Source: Sphingobacteriales bacterium 50-39
GTDB taxonomy: Bacteria > Bacteroidota > Bacteroidia > Chitinophagales > Chitinophagaceae
Assembly (NCBI GenBank): GCA_001898505.1
Contig: MKTZ01000016.1
Span: 62,001-126,000 of the forward strand
DNA: 64,000 nt
Reading direction: 5' to 3'
In this document: piece by piece, positions 63,869-64,000 of the stretch
Layout of the letters: the number at the start of each line of letters is the position of its first letter
Numbering within the stretch: the first letter of the stretch is position 1
Program-made: the position numbers and the translations under genes
Notes under the pieces: generated by a model
What the model was told of the DNA's origin: nothing
Database searches by the model: none
Seen by the model: only the letters and a program-made list of their open reading frames with translations

Positions 63869-64000
63869 ATGAAACATTTTTTACGTTGGACGATCATCTT
63901 TATGGTGATAGCCTGCGACGCAGGTGAGACGCTTTTTGCACAGGAAGACGCGCCAAACCTCCTGCTCCGCATTTATGAGGACAATGATTTTATCAATGCC
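63869..64000 (+). CDS. probable LpxR-like (DUF2219) outer-membrane lipid A deacylase, N-terminal part
   Basis: Only 44 codons are in the window. A hydrophobic signal-like segment (FLRWTIIFMVIACDAG, ending LFAQ) precedes LLLRIYEDNDFINA, which resembles the DNDF-type N-terminal motif of LpxR/DUF2219 family proteins. LpxR relatives remove acyl chains from lipid A in the outer membrane. The rest of the gene is beyond the edge, so the family assignment rests on this short motif. Confidence 0.5.
   Translation, partial: MKHFLRWTIIFMVIACDAGETLFAQEDAPNLLLRIYEDNDFINA

Noticed and set aside
1-64000. tRNA genes, CRISPR arrays, IS elements, prophage or restriction systems
   Set aside because: No cloverleaf with a T-arm signature, no regularly spaced repeats and no transposase, integrase or nuclease motifs were seen.

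Overview
The window looks like a chromosomal segment of a Bacteroidota bacterium, most likely family Chitinophagaceae (Chitinophaga/Puia-like). The evidence is a type IX secretion C-terminal sorting domain, a PorP/SprF-like protein, a SusC/SusD pair, a TonB plug motif, DUF3857-transglutaminase paralogs, a WbqC-like protein and promoter boxes of the TAnnTTTG type. Shine-Dalgarno sequences are mostly absent. Assignments are from reading motifs and domain architecture; no database search was possible. No rRNA, tRNA, CRISPR array, IS element, integrase or phage gene was seen.

Layout. 1-2.2 kb: a secreted T9SS substrate. 2.65-6.0 kb: membrane pyrophosphatase hppA, then a sterol-desaturase-family protein, separated by stacked hairpins. 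6.0-8.2 kb: a BlaI repressor and BlaR1-like M56 peptidase pair behind a palindromic operator. 8.2-12.4 kb (minus): PorP/SprF-like protein, WbqC-like protein, and an unusual RnfD-like/DUF2330 fusion. 12.5-18.2 kb (minus): a complete tripartite RND efflux operon (TolC-like, MFP, RND), facing an SDR gene across a tandem palindrome. 19.5-25.8 kb (minus): kup, a YdeI-like protein, an internally deleted hydrolase remnant, a DsbA-like protein and clpB. 25.8-26.9 kb (plus): a serine hydrolase without its SxxK motif. 26.9-32.9 kb (minus): three tandem DUF3857/transglutaminase proteins. 33-45.4 kb: queG, an ECF sigma factor with a membrane-anchored beta-barrel partner, bioA, the sppA/ABC permease/SRPBCC/DUF2911 operon, folK, a deoxynucleoside kinase, an MFS transporter, a YkgJ-like protein and a second sterol desaturase. 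45.7-52.3 kb: gcvP, two lipoproteins, a nitroreductase, a possible 25-residue peptide gene and a lactonase. 52.3-63.7 kb: a catabolic locus with SusC/SusD, RidA, 2-keto-3-deoxygluconate kinase and an M19 dipeptidase on the minus strand, and divergently a DeoR regulator and a GH78 alpha-L-rhamnosidase. The window ends inside a probable LpxR-like gene.

How the genes fit together. Most of the window is housekeeping and envelope biology: ion transport, efflux, outer-membrane protein export, chaperone, cofactor and nucleotide metabolism. The right end is the most accessory part: outer-membrane uptake, glycoside hydrolysis and a cytoplasmic kinase/deaminase/dipeptidase set appear to share repeated TGCAAA regulatory sites. 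The most unusual observations are a family of about 45-bp paired-hairpin repeats in intergenic DNA (six copies), a SusC-plug-like peptide inside the RnfD/DUF2330 fusion, a one-chain anti-sigma/beta-barrel protein, and several proteins that keep their fold but have lost catalytic residues.
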